From: RACS-047 sp031553855
GTDB taxonomy: Bacteria; Bacillota; Clostridia; Christensenellales; Pumilibacteraceae
Direction of reading: 5' to 3'
Assembly (NCBI GenBank): GCA_031553855.1
Contig: JAVBKW010000024.1
Span: forward strand, 1 to 64,000
Length of the DNA stretch: 64,000 nucleotides
In this document: piece after piece, positions 44,237 to 54,358 of the stretch
Position numbering within the stretch: position 1 is the first letter of the stretch
How the letters are laid out: each line of letters begins with the position of its first letter
Notes under the pieces: model-generated
Told to the model about the DNA's origin: nothing
The model's database searches: none
Seen by the model: only the letters and a program-made list of their open reading frames with translations
Position numbers and translations under genes: made by a program

Positions 44237-45100
44237 CTATCCTTTCAATCCGCCCGCCGCCATACTCGACATTATAGTCTTACTGAAAAATGCGTACAGA
44301 ACCAGAACGAGTCCGGTAGTGATGCTCATCGCGGCAAATATGACGGGATAGTTCTGCCCTTGTTTTACGTAGCTGACGTAAATATTATTGACGCCTAGCG
44401 CTATTGTCGGATGCGACGGCAGATACATATACGGCGTAAAAAAGTCGTTCCATGTACCTATAATAGACATAATGACCATTGAAACGATAAGCGGCTTAGC
44501 CTGAGGGAACATGATCTGGAAAAACACCCTGAAGTTTCCAGCTCCGTCGATGAACGCGGATTCGGCGTACTCCCACGGAATAGCGGAAAAATAGTTCCTG
44601 TACAGCAGATAGCCGAAGCCCAGTCCTCCCGAGCCCATTAAAAATATAGCCAGAAAATTGTCATAAAGGCCGATCGTGTTAATAAATTTATAGGTTGCCG
44701 ACAGCGTTCCGACCGTAGGTATGACCATTGTGATTATGATAACGTTAGTGATCAGCTTTTTAATCTTAAAGTTATATTTCGCGCCGATATAGCCCGAGAT
44801 CGCGGGAATTAGGCCAAGCACTATATGCGCCACTATAAGGATGAGCGAGTTGAGCATCATGCCGATGATATTTGTTTTATTGCGGCCCGTCGTGTATTTG
44901 AAGACGTTTGCGTAGTTTTGAAACGTTAGCTTATCGCTGAAAAGCTTAAACGGAAATTCAGCGAAGGACGCGCCTGAGCGCAACGAATTAAAGAATATCC
45001 AAAACAAAATGAAAACGAAGGAAAAGCCGAAAAGAAACATTACCGTGAACGAAATGATATTGAAAACCAGCTTGCCGGAAAATACTTTTTTATTCTGCAT
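44237..45100 (-). CDS. CUT1 sugar ABC transporter permease (MalG-like)
   Basis: A 287-residue permease with about six spans and the coupling loop ESAFIDGAGNFRVFFQIMFPQ. The start at 45100 follows GGAGG, and the gene begins right after the preceding permease's stop. Pairs with the 45102 product and the binding protein at 46070. No ATPase gene nearby. Confidence 0.92.
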   Translation of the reverse strand: MQNKKVFSGKLVFNIISFTVMFLFGFSFVFILFWIFFNSLRSGASFAEFPFKLFSDKLTFQNYANVFKYTTGRNKTNIIGMMLNSLILIVAHIVLGLIPAISGYIGAKYNFKIKKLITNVIIITMVIPTVGTLSATYKFINTIGLYDNFLAIFLMGSGGLGFGYLLYRNYFSAIPWEYAESAFIDGAGNFRVFFQIMFPQAKPLIVSMVIMSIIGTWNDFFTPYMYLPSHPTIALGVNNIYVSYVKQGQNYPVIFAAMSITTGLVLVLYAFFSKTIMSSMAAGGLKG

Positions 45101-45101
45101 T

Positions 45102-46061
45102 TTAGTATTCCACCTCCGTGCCAAGCTTGTTCATAAGCGCTTTAAAGCCAACTATAAACGCGCCGCCGATGATTGCGATCAGGACGCCGAGAGCCGATAC
45201 GAAGCCGTTATTAGAGCCGGCGCGGGTCATAGACGTAATTATCAGCGCGATAGTAGACGTAGCGCCGTCGGGCCCGCCGTTCGTTAATAAAAGCGAGGGC
45301 ATAAACCAACCGAATATCGCCGAAACAAGCCCGATCGAGAGCGTCGTTATGATCGGCCAGATAAGCGGCAGGATGATATGAGTGAATTGCTTTAACGCGC
45401 TTGCGCCGTCGAGCCTCGCGCTTTCTATAAGGCTCGCGGGGATGCGCGCCATAGCGGAGCTGAAATAGATAAGGTTACCGCTCACGCCCGTCCAGATACT
45501 GAAAACCAGTATCGTCGGCCACGCAGTTTTTGCGTCGCCCAGCCAGCCGCCCCACGGGATCGCGCCGCCGAGCCCCAGCTTGCGGAGAATCTCGTTGACA
45601 AACCCGTATTGCGAATCGACCGCCAGTTTAAACACTAGGCATAAAATTACGACTGAAATAATGCTCGGAATAAACAATACGATGCGGAAAACCTGATGCC
45701 CGAATACTTTTTTATAGATAGCGAATGAAAAAAACAGCGTGATCGGAAGGTTGATAAAAAGGGCAAGCGGGGCTAAGCTGAGTGCGTTGAAAAGCGCCTT
45801 CTGAGTTATTATGCCGGCCGGTTCTTTGATGCCGCCAAAAACTTTAAGGACGTTAGTGAAGTTTGAAATGCCGTTCCAGCTAACCTCGCCCAGTATATTT
45901 TCCGCGCGGAACGCGTTTATGACCATGCTGAAGTTCATGCCGAACCAAAAAATCAAAAAGTGTATGATCGGCCACGCAAGAACACCGTATATGAAAAACG
46001 CGTCCCTTGTTTTTTTACGGAAAAACCGTTTTTTTACCGTTTCGCTGCCAGTTGTTTTCAT
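45102..46061 (-). CDS. CUT1 sugar ABC transporter permease (MalF/UgpA-like)
   Basis: A 319-residue permease with six or more spans and the loop LIESARLDGASALKQFTHIILPL. The start at 46061 follows AAGGAG; the reading from 46100 overlaps the upstream gene. Forms the membrane channel with the next gene's product. Confidence 0.92.
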   Translation of the reverse strand: MKTTGSETVKKRFFRKKTRDAFFIYGVLAWPIIHFLIFWFGMNFSMVINAFRAENILGEVSWNGISNFTNVLKVFGGIKEPAGIITQKALFNALSLAPLALFINLPITLFFSFAIYKKVFGHQVFRIVLFIPSIISVVILCLVFKLAVDSQYGFVNEILRKLGLGGAIPWGGWLGDAKTAWPTILVFSIWTGVSGNLIYFSSAMARIPASLIESARLDGASALKQFTHIILPLIWPIITTLSIGLVSAIFGWFMPSLLLTNGGPDGATSTIALIITSMTRAGSNNGFVSALGVLIAIIGGAFIVGFKALMNKLGTEVEY

Positions 46062-46069
46062 AGATCTCC

Positions 46070-47443
46070 TTAAAGCGCGCTGGAAATAAGATTTGCCCAA
46101 TCTCTTTGATACCGCTCGAAATTCGGCACTAAAATGTCATTGCGTATATTTGTGACAGTTCCCTGCAACATCGTCTGGAAAGGATCGGTCGCCCTGAACC
46201 ACCCCGACAGAGCGCCGGCGCGGTAGAACGGAGCATCCGAGGCCGCGATAAGGCTTGTGCCCGTGCTGCCGTTTATTACGCTGCGTCCCCAATCGGTGAG
46301 CTTCACCTTGGTCGTATCGTAGTCATAGGCGAGCGGTGTTTGCAGATGATCATGTATCTTGATAAGATTGTCCTCGCGGAACATAAACTTGAGAAACTCT
46401 TTCGCCTCATCAACGTTAGCGCTCGCCGACGGGATCATAAAGTACTCGCCCGGAACGTTTCTGAGCACATAAGTTTCTGTGACGCCGCTGAGCTTTGGAA
46501 CAGGAGCGAATTCAAAATTGAACGTCCTGTCCGTGATGAGCGAGGACATTTCGCCCTCGAACCAGCTGCCCGTAAAGCAGAAAAGCGAATAACCGTTTAA
46601 AAAGGCCGTTTGCGCGTCGATATTGTTCATCCCCGTCGCGCCCTCGACAGAGTTTGCCGAAACGCCGTTTTTCGCGTCAAGAAGCTTCATTATAGCGTCA
46701 AGTGCTTTTTCCATAGAATCATTGACGTAAAGCTCTCTTTTCGGACCCAATGTGTCGTTTTGCAGGAAGAACGCATAAAATTCATCCGGATCCGCCATAC
46801 CCCACAAGGATTTATACAGCGGGAAAAGATCGCGCGTTACGCCGCCCCATGAAAAAGGCTTGACTAACTTACCGTTCTTAGTCAGCTTCGCTTTATTAAT
46901 ATCGCCGCAAAGCGTGATAAGAGAATCCCAAGTATCGGGAAAGCTGTCGTAGCCGAGCGATGAAAGGATATCCGCGTTATACACAAAACCCATCGGCGGA
47001 TACATGAAAGGAGCGATATAGCGCTTTTCGTCCCATATACCGTGACTACGCACTTCGTCTAGCATCCGCTCCTCAAGGCATTCGCCGTTGTCGTCCTCTT
47101 CCTCAAATATATCGGTTATCTCGGCGACCTTACCCTGCGCCGACCATTTAACCCAGTCGTATGTATTCCACGTCATATAAAGGTCGTCGAGGTTTTTCTG
47201 GATAGACATATTCTGCACGATCGAAGAATCGAGGTTCGGGTCGGCGTAAATATTGACAACAACGCCCGTTTCCTCCTCGTAATCGAGCGCAAGCGTTTCA
47301 AGCCACTTGACGCCAATACCTGCCTCGGCTATAGTGACGTATATTTCGCCGTCGCGTTTTTTATTGCCGCCGCCGAGAACGTCGCACGCGGTGAAGCACA
47401 AACAAGACATTATTACCGCTAAAACAAGCGCCGCTTTTTTCAT
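46070..47443 (-). CDS. Extracellular solute-binding lipoprotein (second ABC system)
   Basis: A 457-residue family 1 binding protein. The signal peptide ends at lipobox TAC (Cys20). The mature protein has features of oligosaccharide binders: VKWLETLALDYEEETGVVVNIY, the middle segment PPMGFVYNADILSSLGY and a C-terminal hinge. The start overlaps the surface-protein stop as ATGA and follows AAGGAG. Delivers its sugar to the permeases at 44237 and 45102. Confidence 0.9.
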   Translation of the reverse strand: MKKAALVLAVIMSCLCFTACDVLGGGNKKRDGEIYVTIAEAGIGVKWLETLALDYEEETGVVVNIYADPNLDSSIVQNMSIQKNLDDLYMTWNTYDWVKWSAQGKVAEITDIFEEEDDNGECLEERMLDEVRSHGIWDEKRYIAPFMYPPMGFVYNADILSSLGYDSFPDTWDSLITLCGDINKAKLTKNGKLVKPFSWGGVTRDLFPLYKSLWGMADPDEFYAFFLQNDTLGPKRELYVNDSMEKALDAIMKLLDAKNGVSANSVEGATGMNNIDAQTAFLNGYSLFCFTGSWFEGEMSSLITDRTFNFEFAPVPKLSGVTETYVLRNVPGEYFMIPSASANVDEAKEFLKFMFREDNLIKIHDHLQTPLAYDYDTTKVKLTDWGRSVINGSTGTSLIAASDAPFYRAGALSGWFRATDPFQTMLQGTVTNIRNDILVPNFERYQRDWANLISSAL

Positions 47444-49563
47444 GTTCTTTTTCTCCTTAATAATAAGTACGCACCCGATAATAACGGCAGTAAAAATAAT
47501 AATACAATGTCCGCGCCGCCAGCAGCCGCGCCTTTACAGCCGACGCTTTCAGCGTCGCCCTCGCCGACGGTTATCCCGACGTCAGTCGAAGAAAACTCGC
47601 CGTATTCGTTGGAAACGACGGCTTTAACCTTTACGCTGCCGCCCTTGACGCCTTTGAGTTCATTATTAGTAAGCTTACAGTTTTTGCCGCCCGAGGCTAT
47701 TTGATAGGATACCTCGTCGAACAACGTCGAGAGCTTCGATTCATAGCTGAGACGCGCCTGCTTATCTACGTCGATTTTTGTCTTATTTGTTTTAAGCGTT
47801 ACAAAGCTGCCGGGCTCTGCGTATTCTATCGGCTCGATTTTAAGGCTCGAACCAGTCCCGCCCATAATGAAGCCGCTCAATACGCTGCCGGTTATTATGC
47901 CTGAATTCTTTTCGACGTAACATTCGGCCGCCAATGTATTGTTGACTTTGGCGTACAAATATTTTCCCGAAGGGATCAGCTCCTGCTCGTAATAATCGAG
48001 CGCGCCGATCTCCAGAATAAAACGCGTTCCGCTCTGAGGCTGCAAATTTTGCGGCCACGAAAACGTTTGGCTTTTATATATATCTACGGAAGTTCCGCCG
48101 CTTTTGCCTTTAGCGGCAAACGAGATGCCGTTTGAACCGAGCGAGATAACATACCCGCCGTTCCACGACCACGCGCCGTTTGCATACAGAGCAAATTCCG
48201 CGCCGTACACAGAGCCTTGAAAGGTCGCGTACATCTTGACTGCGGTATTGACCGTATAGGACGAGGCGTTTATGAGCGACTGTGTCGTATCGCCCTCGGC
48301 CCACTCTTTCTTCGTGTACGTCACGCCGCCCTGCGGGACAGGAACAAGCTTGCTGATGTCGTACTCAGCGTAATCCTCGGTTATAGTCTGCTGCTGCACG
48401 TATTTATTAAGCGCGCCGTCCTCAATACCCTTGACGACGAAATCGCCGCTTATAAAGGAAGAATTGTCGTTATTGTATAATTTAAGCCAGCCGGGCGCGG
48501 TGTTTGCATAAAGTCCCGTATAAATTGTCTGCATAAACGCAGTTTTTTCGCTTGCACCGCTGCCGACGGTGATTTTGATAAAGGTCGTAAGCGAACCGTC
48601 GTTGCCGTTCTGTGCGCCGAGCTCAACAGTATAATCCTCGCCGTCGACAAACTCAAAGCCCGACGGCATATTAAATATCTTTTCAATTCCGGGCACGCCC
48701 TGTCCGTAGGAAAATAACTGCCTGCGCTGCTTGCTCAAGCTGTCTTTTTCCCAGCAGAACCCGACATAGTAGTTTAAGGAACGCGACCAATAATAGCTGT
48801 TGACAATATATCCGCGCACTTCTGCCGCGAACCAGACAGATTCCGATTCGTTAAAGGTCGATTTGAATTTGATCGCATACGTATCGAACGAGCCTTTGAC
48901 AGTAATGCTGCGCATCCTTTCGTCCTTAGACGCCGCAAGACGTATATTGCCGTCCGCGTCCTTTTCCGCGCCGCTGTTCAGGAACGAATATCCGTCCGAA
49001 GCTTCCACAAAATCCTCTATATTCTGCGCCGTGTAGCTGATAGTTTGTTCTCTCGACGCAGTTGCCGACGTATAAAATTCGCTTACGTTCACCGCAACGA
49101 TGCGGCGGTAGTAAAGGTTGCCCGCCGTGACTGCGTATAACGTAAATTCATAGTCGCCGTCGGCCTCGGGAAGCGTGACCGCGCCCGTCTTAAAACGATA
49201 GGCGTTCTCTGTGCCGACTGTTGAAATGACGTCATTGCCGGCTTTTGTGAATGTCGCGGCCTCGGCAACCGCGCTGCCGTCGAATGAATAATACAGAGCC
49301 GTAATCTGCTCCGACGCCGATTCCGATTGTACGGCAACCCAGCCGGTGATTCCATCGGCAAGATTTTGACCGCGCAGGGAATGAGCTACGGCGGACTCGT
49401 TTTCAATGCCCCATCTGCCCGTAAGAGTGCCCTTTGTCGTGCCCGCCGGCGGCACGGCGTTTGCAGCGTGAGCGAACGCCGCCGTCGAAAGAGCGGCAAG
49501 CAGAGCGATTATGATTATCAGAAAACAAAACCTGATGTTCTTTTTGATTGGATTTAATATCAT
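47440..49563 (-). CDS. Cell-surface protein with laminin-G-like domains and Gly-Cys C-terminal signal
   Basis: A 707-residue secreted protein: signal peptide (about 1-34, AFAHAANA), two related beta-sandwich modules of carbohydrate-binding/laminin-G type (about 170-380 and 400-590), an Ig-like domain (about 590-665) and the C-terminal signal GCKGAAAGG (Cys676), a hydrophobic span and RRKR. AAGGCGG precedes the ATG. It sits directly upstream of the binding-protein gene and overlaps it, so surface binding and import are coupled in expression. No catalytic motif is seen. Confidence 0.78.
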   Translation of the reverse strand: MILNPIKKNIRFCFLIIIIALLAALSTAAFAHAANAVPPAGTTKGTLTGRWGIENESAVAHSLRGQNLADGITGWVAVQSESASEQITALYYSFDGSAVAEAATFTKAGNDVISTVGTENAYRFKTGAVTLPEADGDYEFTLYAVTAGNLYYRRIVAVNVSEFYTSATASREQTISYTAQNIEDFVEASDGYSFLNSGAEKDADGNIRLAASKDERMRSITVKGSFDTYAIKFKSTFNESESVWFAAEVRGYIVNSYYWSRSLNYYVGFCWEKDSLSKQRRQLFSYGQGVPGIEKIFNMPSGFEFVDGEDYTVELGAQNGNDGSLTTFIKITVGSGASEKTAFMQTIYTGLYANTAPGWLKLYNNDNSSFISGDFVVKGIEDGALNKYVQQQTITEDYAEYDISKLVPVPQGGVTYTKKEWAEGDTTQSLINASSYTVNTAVKMYATFQGSVYGAEFALYANGAWSWNGGYVISLGSNGISFAAKGKSGGTSVDIYKSQTFSWPQNLQPQSGTRFILEIGALDYYEQELIPSGKYLYAKVNNTLAAECYVEKNSGIITGSVLSGFIMGGTGSSLKIEPIEYAEPGSFVTLKTNKTKIDVDKQARLSYESKLSTLFDEVSYQIASGGKNCKLTNNELKGVKGGSVKVKAVVSNEYGEFSSTDVGITVGEGDAESVGCKGAAAGGADIVLLFLLPLLSGAYLLLRRKRT

Positions 49564-49576
49564 TTAGACCGCCTTA

Positions 49577-52500
49577 TTATTTTTTCGACAAACTTTTCTT
49601 TCTGAAAATGAATAAACATGACAATAACACACAAACGAGAGCTAAGGGGAACAAATTATCCGAAACGCTTCCGCTGCTGCCGCCGCAGCCTGTTTTACCC
49701 GTTTCAACGGGAGTTACAACAACGGTGATGACTATTTCTTGCGCTATGTTTCCAACGGAGTCCTGCGCGCTCAGAGTAATTGTGTGAGTGCCTTCCAAAA
49801 CGTTTCCGGCGCTATCGAGCATGCCTTCAGAATATGATACTACTACGTCGACCTTTCCGTCAACAGCGTCGTTGGCCTCCGCTGTAATAACAGGTTTTTT
49901 ATCACCGGTTTTCAGGTTAAGCGTAAGCTTTCCGGCGTAGTCTATGACAGGCGCCGTTAGATCCGTTTCTGCTACGACAACGGTGATCACCTTATCGGTT
50001 GCGGCGTTGCCTGCCGCATCGGATGCAGAAATCGTGATCGTGTGAGTTCCGACGAGCAGCTTATCATTGCCGTCAAGCATTCCGTCCGAGTACACGATAT
50101 TAACAATCGCAGTGTCGTCGATATCATCGGCCGCCGATGCCGTTATAACGGGTTTTGCGTCGCCTTTATCAAGATTTAACGTGAGCGAGCCTGAATAAGT
50201 GATGACGGGCGCTTCGGTGTCCGCATCTACAACAGTCACGGTAATAACTACCGGTTCGGCTTCATTTCCCGCCGCGTCTGTTGCAGTTATAGTTACGGTA
50301 TGAGTGCCCGTAAGGAGCTTATCCGATCCGTCCAGAGCGCCGTCGGACCATGTGATGAGAGGCGTGACAGCTTCCGCAGTTGCCTTTGCAAACTTGATGC
50401 CGGTATAGTCCGTGACCGAAACGTCAAAAGTAAGCTTATCTGTGTTCTTCACTTTTTTGATAGCCGTTTTGCCGCTGTAATTTATAACCGGAGCCTGCTC
50501 GTCTATGGACGACATTTTGATGTCGATACCGCCTGACTGCGAGAACGCGCCAAAATATTCACCGCCCTCAGGGATCGTCATGTCGACCGTGCCGGCAATG
50601 AGCAGTTTCCCATCGATTTTAAGATAAACATAGATGCCTGTGCCGGCCTTTAATTCAATTACGCCCATTTCAAAACGGTAGGTTTCATTGTTTTCGATCT
50701 CAAACGGATGAGCGTATAAAGTTATGCTGCTTGCTCCGGTTTCGTTGGCAATTCTCGCCATAGCAAAAGTATAAGATCCGGCTCTGTAACTTGCCGCAAG
50801 ATAGAAACTGATACCGTTCCAGCCGCCAGCGTTTTTTCCGCGGAACATAAACCGCGGCGAGGGTTTGTTTTGACCGGTTACGTCAGAAAATTTAATATCC
50901 GTTACCACAACGCTGCTCAATGCGCCTTGGAGCTGACTGTCTGCCCATTCCGCATTTGCACCGGCGCTTCCTTTAAGCTCAACTGTCGTTGCCTCACCCG
51001 CCGTGATATCGCTTATGGTATATTTACTGTAAGTATTCAAAAATTCGTCAGAAACAGTTTCGGGTTTATCCTTTGTCCAGAATCCGTGTACAAGATAAAG
51101 CGTCAGTCCGTCTTTGATTATTCCGTAATGGATTTTTGTTCCGGGCAATATCTCAAGCGTCGTTATCGGATATTCCGTAGTTGTAGCGAGGATTGCCGGT
51201 TTATATTTTATAAACAAATAGGACTGATTATGAGCGGTACTGACGGTTATATTTGCCGAATCCTCACTATACCATGCCCCGAGAGTTTTGCCGTTGATTT
51301 TCATTTTAGTCGCGGCATCGGATGTAGCCTTCGCAACAAGGTTAGTCGCGTCCTTTTTTTGAAAACCTGTAGAGGAGAACGTCAGCAGCGTTTCGGTACC
51401 TTTTTGATTATTCCATCCGTAGGTATCGGCATATCCTGTAAAAGTAACGTCCTGCGGAGTTGCCGGCTGTACGTTGCTCCATATTCCGTCATCTAAATAT
51501 ATGGTTGTCGCTGCGACAGAGCCAAAATAAAACTGCATTCCGTCCTCAATAGCCAGCGTCGCGTACGGATAACCGGCCGCGGGGACTGCTGCCGAAGCAG
51601 GATATTTTACGTAGATATAGTTTGCGCCCTGATCGTATCTTACAGTGTAATTTGAATCTGCCTTATATAGCTCTCCCAATGCAACGCCGTTCAGCTTAAT
51701 TTTTTTAGAAGCTTGCGAATTCTCATCGGCAAGCCAATTCGTTTTATTTACTTTAGCTTCTATATCAAAAACAGAGCGCCTAAAAGCAATCAAAAGTTCA
51801 CGGTTGACATCAGCATCGGCAGACCTGTTGTTCCATACAAATCCCTCAAAAGAATATTTCTCCTGACTTTTCATAGCAGTGCCTTCTGCGCCGAGGATCT
51901 TTACATTGCTTTTTACATTGTTGAGTATACGGAAGTTACCGCCGGTTTTGACTGCGGCTGTATCGCTGTATGTGTGCGTGTATTCTACTATAACAGCTTG
52001 CGCGCTTTCCAGACAAAAATATGCTTTAACGTTGTCTCCGTCATCATAAGTACCGTAGGTAACTGTATATGTGTCGCCTACTGTCAGCGAAGTATAAGTT
52101 CTGACAGCGCCGTTCTTTCCGTGCCCAAATCCGTATAAGTCCGCACGTGTAAGCGCAATCTGAACTATGTAAGCGTCGGACGCCGTCCATGAATCGAGCG
52201 ATACCGTACCTGTCGCGCGGGACAAAACAGCCAAACTAAGGTCTGAAGTCGCTATAAAACGGAATTTAACAGCCTTGTCGGTATAAGGCCCTTTTATTTC
52301 AAGGCATGCCTGTTTACTTCCTGTCTGTAACGGTAATATGATATTGTTGTCCGTCGCAGGATTAGTAAAATTCGACTTAACGTTAGTTATAGTCGTACCG
52401 TCTTCAAGGCTTTTTTTATTCACCATCAAATCTTCAAGATTTGTGACCTTGCCCGAAAGCGCGTCCGGCACCGCCGCGTATGCCCTTGCAGGCTGAGCAA

Positions 52501-52585
52501 ACCATACCGCGCTCAAAGCGGCTAAGACGAGCGACAATACTATCGCGAACGTCATTAATTTGCGTCGTAATTTCATTTCCATCAT
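49577..52585 (-). CDS. Cell-surface protein with tandem beta modules, HYR-like repeats and Gly-Cys C-terminal signal
   Basis: A 1002-residue secreted protein. Signal peptide (about 1-38, ending ARAYA). Two repeated ~130-residue modules (about 240-520, each with KLNG/KING-x-x-LG-x-[LW]Y and a TLYL..G-x-W segment) are followed by a laminin-G-like domain (about 530-700). Three tandem HYR/cadherin-like repeats come next (about 710-960), each with GTHT-[VI]-T and D-[AS]-[AV]-GN. The tail GCGGSSG (Cys967) is followed by a hydrophobic span and RKK. The ATG at 52585 follows GGGGG. No enzyme domain found; a polysaccharide-binding scaffold is the likely role. Confidence 0.78.
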   Translation of the reverse strand: MMEMKLRRKLMTFAIVLSLVLAALSAVWFAQPARAYAAVPDALSGKVTNLEDLMVNKKSLEDGTTITNVKSNFTNPATDNNIILPLQTGSKQACLEIKGPYTDKAVKFRFIATSDLSLAVLSRATGTVSLDSWTASDAYIVQIALTRADLYGFGHGKNGAVRTYTSLTVGDTYTVTYGTYDDGDNVKAYFCLESAQAVIVEYTHTYSDTAAVKTGGNFRILNNVKSNVKILGAEGTAMKSQEKYSFEGFVWNNRSADADVNRELLIAFRRSVFDIEAKVNKTNWLADENSQASKKIKLNGVALGELYKADSNYTVRYDQGANYIYVKYPASAAVPAAGYPYATLAIEDGMQFYFGSVAATTIYLDDGIWSNVQPATPQDVTFTGYADTYGWNNQKGTETLLTFSSTGFQKKDATNLVAKATSDAATKMKINGKTLGAWYSEDSANITVSTAHNQSYLFIKYKPAILATTTEYPITTLEILPGTKIHYGIIKDGLTLYLVHGFWTKDKPETVSDEFLNTYSKYTISDITAGEATTVELKGSAGANAEWADSQLQGALSSVVVTDIKFSDVTGQNKPSPRFMFRGKNAGGWNGISFYLAASYRAGSYTFAMARIANETGASSITLYAHPFEIENNETYRFEMGVIELKAGTGIYVYLKIDGKLLIAGTVDMTIPEGGEYFGAFSQSGGIDIKMSSIDEQAPVINYSGKTAIKKVKNTDKLTFDVSVTDYTGIKFAKATAEAVTPLITWSDGALDGSDKLLTGTHTVTITATDAAGNEAEPVVITVTVVDADTEAPVITYSGSLTLNLDKGDAKPVITASAADDIDDTAIVNIVYSDGMLDGNDKLLVGTHTITISASDAAGNAATDKVITVVVAETDLTAPVIDYAGKLTLNLKTGDKKPVITAEANDAVDGKVDVVVSYSEGMLDSAGNVLEGTHTITLSAQDSVGNIAQEIVITVVVTPVETGKTGCGGSSGSVSDNLFPLALVCVLLSCLFIFRKKSLSKK

Positions 52586-52717
52586 ATTATTCCCCCATAA
52601 AAATTTTTTATTTAGGCTTTGTCTGAATAAATACAAGACATATTTTTGAAGTAATAGCAACGCTATTGCAAAAAAATTTAACGCAGTATTGGTGAAAAAA
52701 GACAGCTAAGGCAAACG

Positions 52718-54124
52718 TTAAGGATTTTTAAGACAAGCGTTATAATAAGGTATATACTTCCTCGTTTTATAAACCATTTCATCAAACAGCTTTCTGGCAT
52801 TTTCCGCCGGCACGGCTACGAGCGGATCGCACAAAAATGCCGCGAACGCCGCTTCCAAGTTCCCGTCCAGCGCCGCGCGAACAGTCGCTTCCTGTTTGCC
52901 GATATGTAATGAAACCAACCCGTTCACCTGCGCCGGAAGCAATCCCGACAGCACCGGATGTATTGCGTCTTTAGTGAACAGCGCGTTTGTTTCGACGATC
53001 GCGCTCATAGGAAGGTCCTGCACCTGCCCGGCGTTGGGAAGATTCACGTTAGTTATAAAATCGCCGAGCCCGAGCAGCGCTTTGATTTGCTTAACGCCTT
53101 CCTCTCCGCTTGCTTCCGGCTTTAATTCTTCAGTGCCCTCTAGCAGCCTTTTGGTTTTCTCGAGCCTATTTTTCAGATCCTGACGCCTCCAGTCAACAGA
53201 GGTTTGGCTGAATTTCCATTTTTTGATAGTTTCGGGATCCTTTAAGTACCACTCAGGCGGACAAAATTCGGCAAGATGCCGGTCGCCCGCGGCGGCAATA
53301 GCTCCGTTTTTCAAAAACAGGTCAAAGGCGACGCGGTGGCAGCAAGAAAACGAATTATTCAGCCAGTTACCGTTACCGGTGTACTCTATGCCTGTTTCGT
53401 AGTTATCACGCACGTATTTGTCATATGCAGGAAAAAGATCCGTGCCGTTGCAGGAAGCCGATGTTATCCACGTAAAGTGGTTGATCCCCGACACGTTCAC
53501 CTTGATATCCTGCCGCTTTACGGTTTTTTCCAAAACGCTTTTTTGTTCCGGCCCGACGGAGTCGAGATATACCGTTTTCAAAACTTCCTGCGTACCGAAC
53601 ACCTCATGACAGCAACCAAAAGCTTTGATCTGCGGAAACACCGAGTAAAGAGTTTTGACGCAAATGCTCATCGGGTTCGTATAGCTGATGACCCACGCCT
53701 CGGGGCAGTACTGCCTTATTGCAAGCGCTATGTCCCTGTACATCGGCACGGTGCGCAGCGCACGCATAAGTCCGCCGGGCCCGGTCGTATCTCCTACCGA
53801 TTGATATATCCCGTATTTTTCCGGTAAATGAAAATCTACTTCCATTTCGTCAAACGTACCGGGCAAGATCGAAATGATTACGAATTGAGCGCCGCTCAAT
53901 GCGTCTTTGAGCGAAGGAACGGCTATATAATGCCATTTAGAATCTGTTTTCTTATTTAATGCATTCCCGATTTTTTCGTTTTCGACAGCTGCGGAAACAT
54001 CAATATCATAGAGTCTGACAATTCCGGAAACGTCTTTTTCCATCGCAAGATCGCACATCAAAGTTCTCGCCCATCCGCGTGAACCGCCTCCTATATATGC
54101 AATTTTTACTCCTGTGCTAGCCAA
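52718..54124 (-). CDS. Glycoside hydrolase family 4
   Basis: A 468-residue GH4 enzyme (NAD+- and Mn2+-dependent, acting by oxidation and elimination in the cytosol). N-terminal NAD site YIGGGSRGW; metal ligands expected at the CCHE motif (Cys172, His173) and NHFTW (His216); YTNPMS is conserved. Members act on alpha-glucosides, alpha-galactosides or alpha-galacturonides; which one is not clear, although the pectin-like context favours uronides. The start is TTG at 54124, supported by GGGGAG nine bases upstream. Divergent from the AraC regulator. Confidence 0.88.
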   Translation of the reverse strand: MASTGVKIAYIGGGSRGWARTLMCDLAMEKDVSGIVRLYDIDVSAAVENEKIGNALNKKTDSKWHYIAVPSLKDALSGAQFVIISILPGTFDEMEVDFHLPEKYGIYQSVGDTTGPGGLMRALRTVPMYRDIALAIRQYCPEAWVISYTNPMSICVKTLYSVFPQIKAFGCCHEVFGTQEVLKTVYLDSVGPEQKSVLEKTVKRQDIKVNVSGINHFTWITSASCNGTDLFPAYDKYVRDNYETGIEYTGNGNWLNNSFSCCHRVAFDLFLKNGAIAAAGDRHLAEFCPPEWYLKDPETIKKWKFSQTSVDWRRQDLKNRLEKTKRLLEGTEELKPEASGEEGVKQIKALLGLGDFITNVNLPNAGQVQDLPMSAIVETNALFTKDAIHPVLSGLLPAQVNGLVSLHIGKQEATVRAALDGNLEAAFAAFLCDPLVAVPAENARKLFDEMVYKTRKYIPYYNACLKNP

Positions 54125-54306
54125 AGTTACGTTCTCCCCTGTTTTGCGGATTTTACAAGCTTATTATAAACATATTTTGTGTAATTTGCTTTAAGAAACT
54201 TGCTCGATAACAGCTTTTTTTAAATTATATTGCTAGGATTGTGCCGTATGTAAAAAAAAACCTCAAAGAAAACAATAAAAATTATTTTTTAATTTTCTTT
54301 AAAGAC

Positions 54307-54335
54307 TTGATTTATTGGCGGAAATCTTATATTAT
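54307..54335 (+). promoter_or_regulatory. Promoter of the third AraC regulator
   Basis: TTGATT-17-TATTAT, 24 bases before the start at 54359. The rest of the 234-base divergent region (54125-54358) contains a TATAAT on the minus strand near 54165 that may serve the GH4 gene, without a clear -35. Confidence 0.6.
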
Positions 54336-54358
54336 ATTGCTATTAGGAGAGTGACACT

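Noticed and set aside
52640..52670. Terminator between the GH4 and surface-protein genes
   Set aside because: The AATAGC/GCTATT hairpin has no T-run on the minus strand, so GH4 and the surface genes may be co-transcribed; left undecided.
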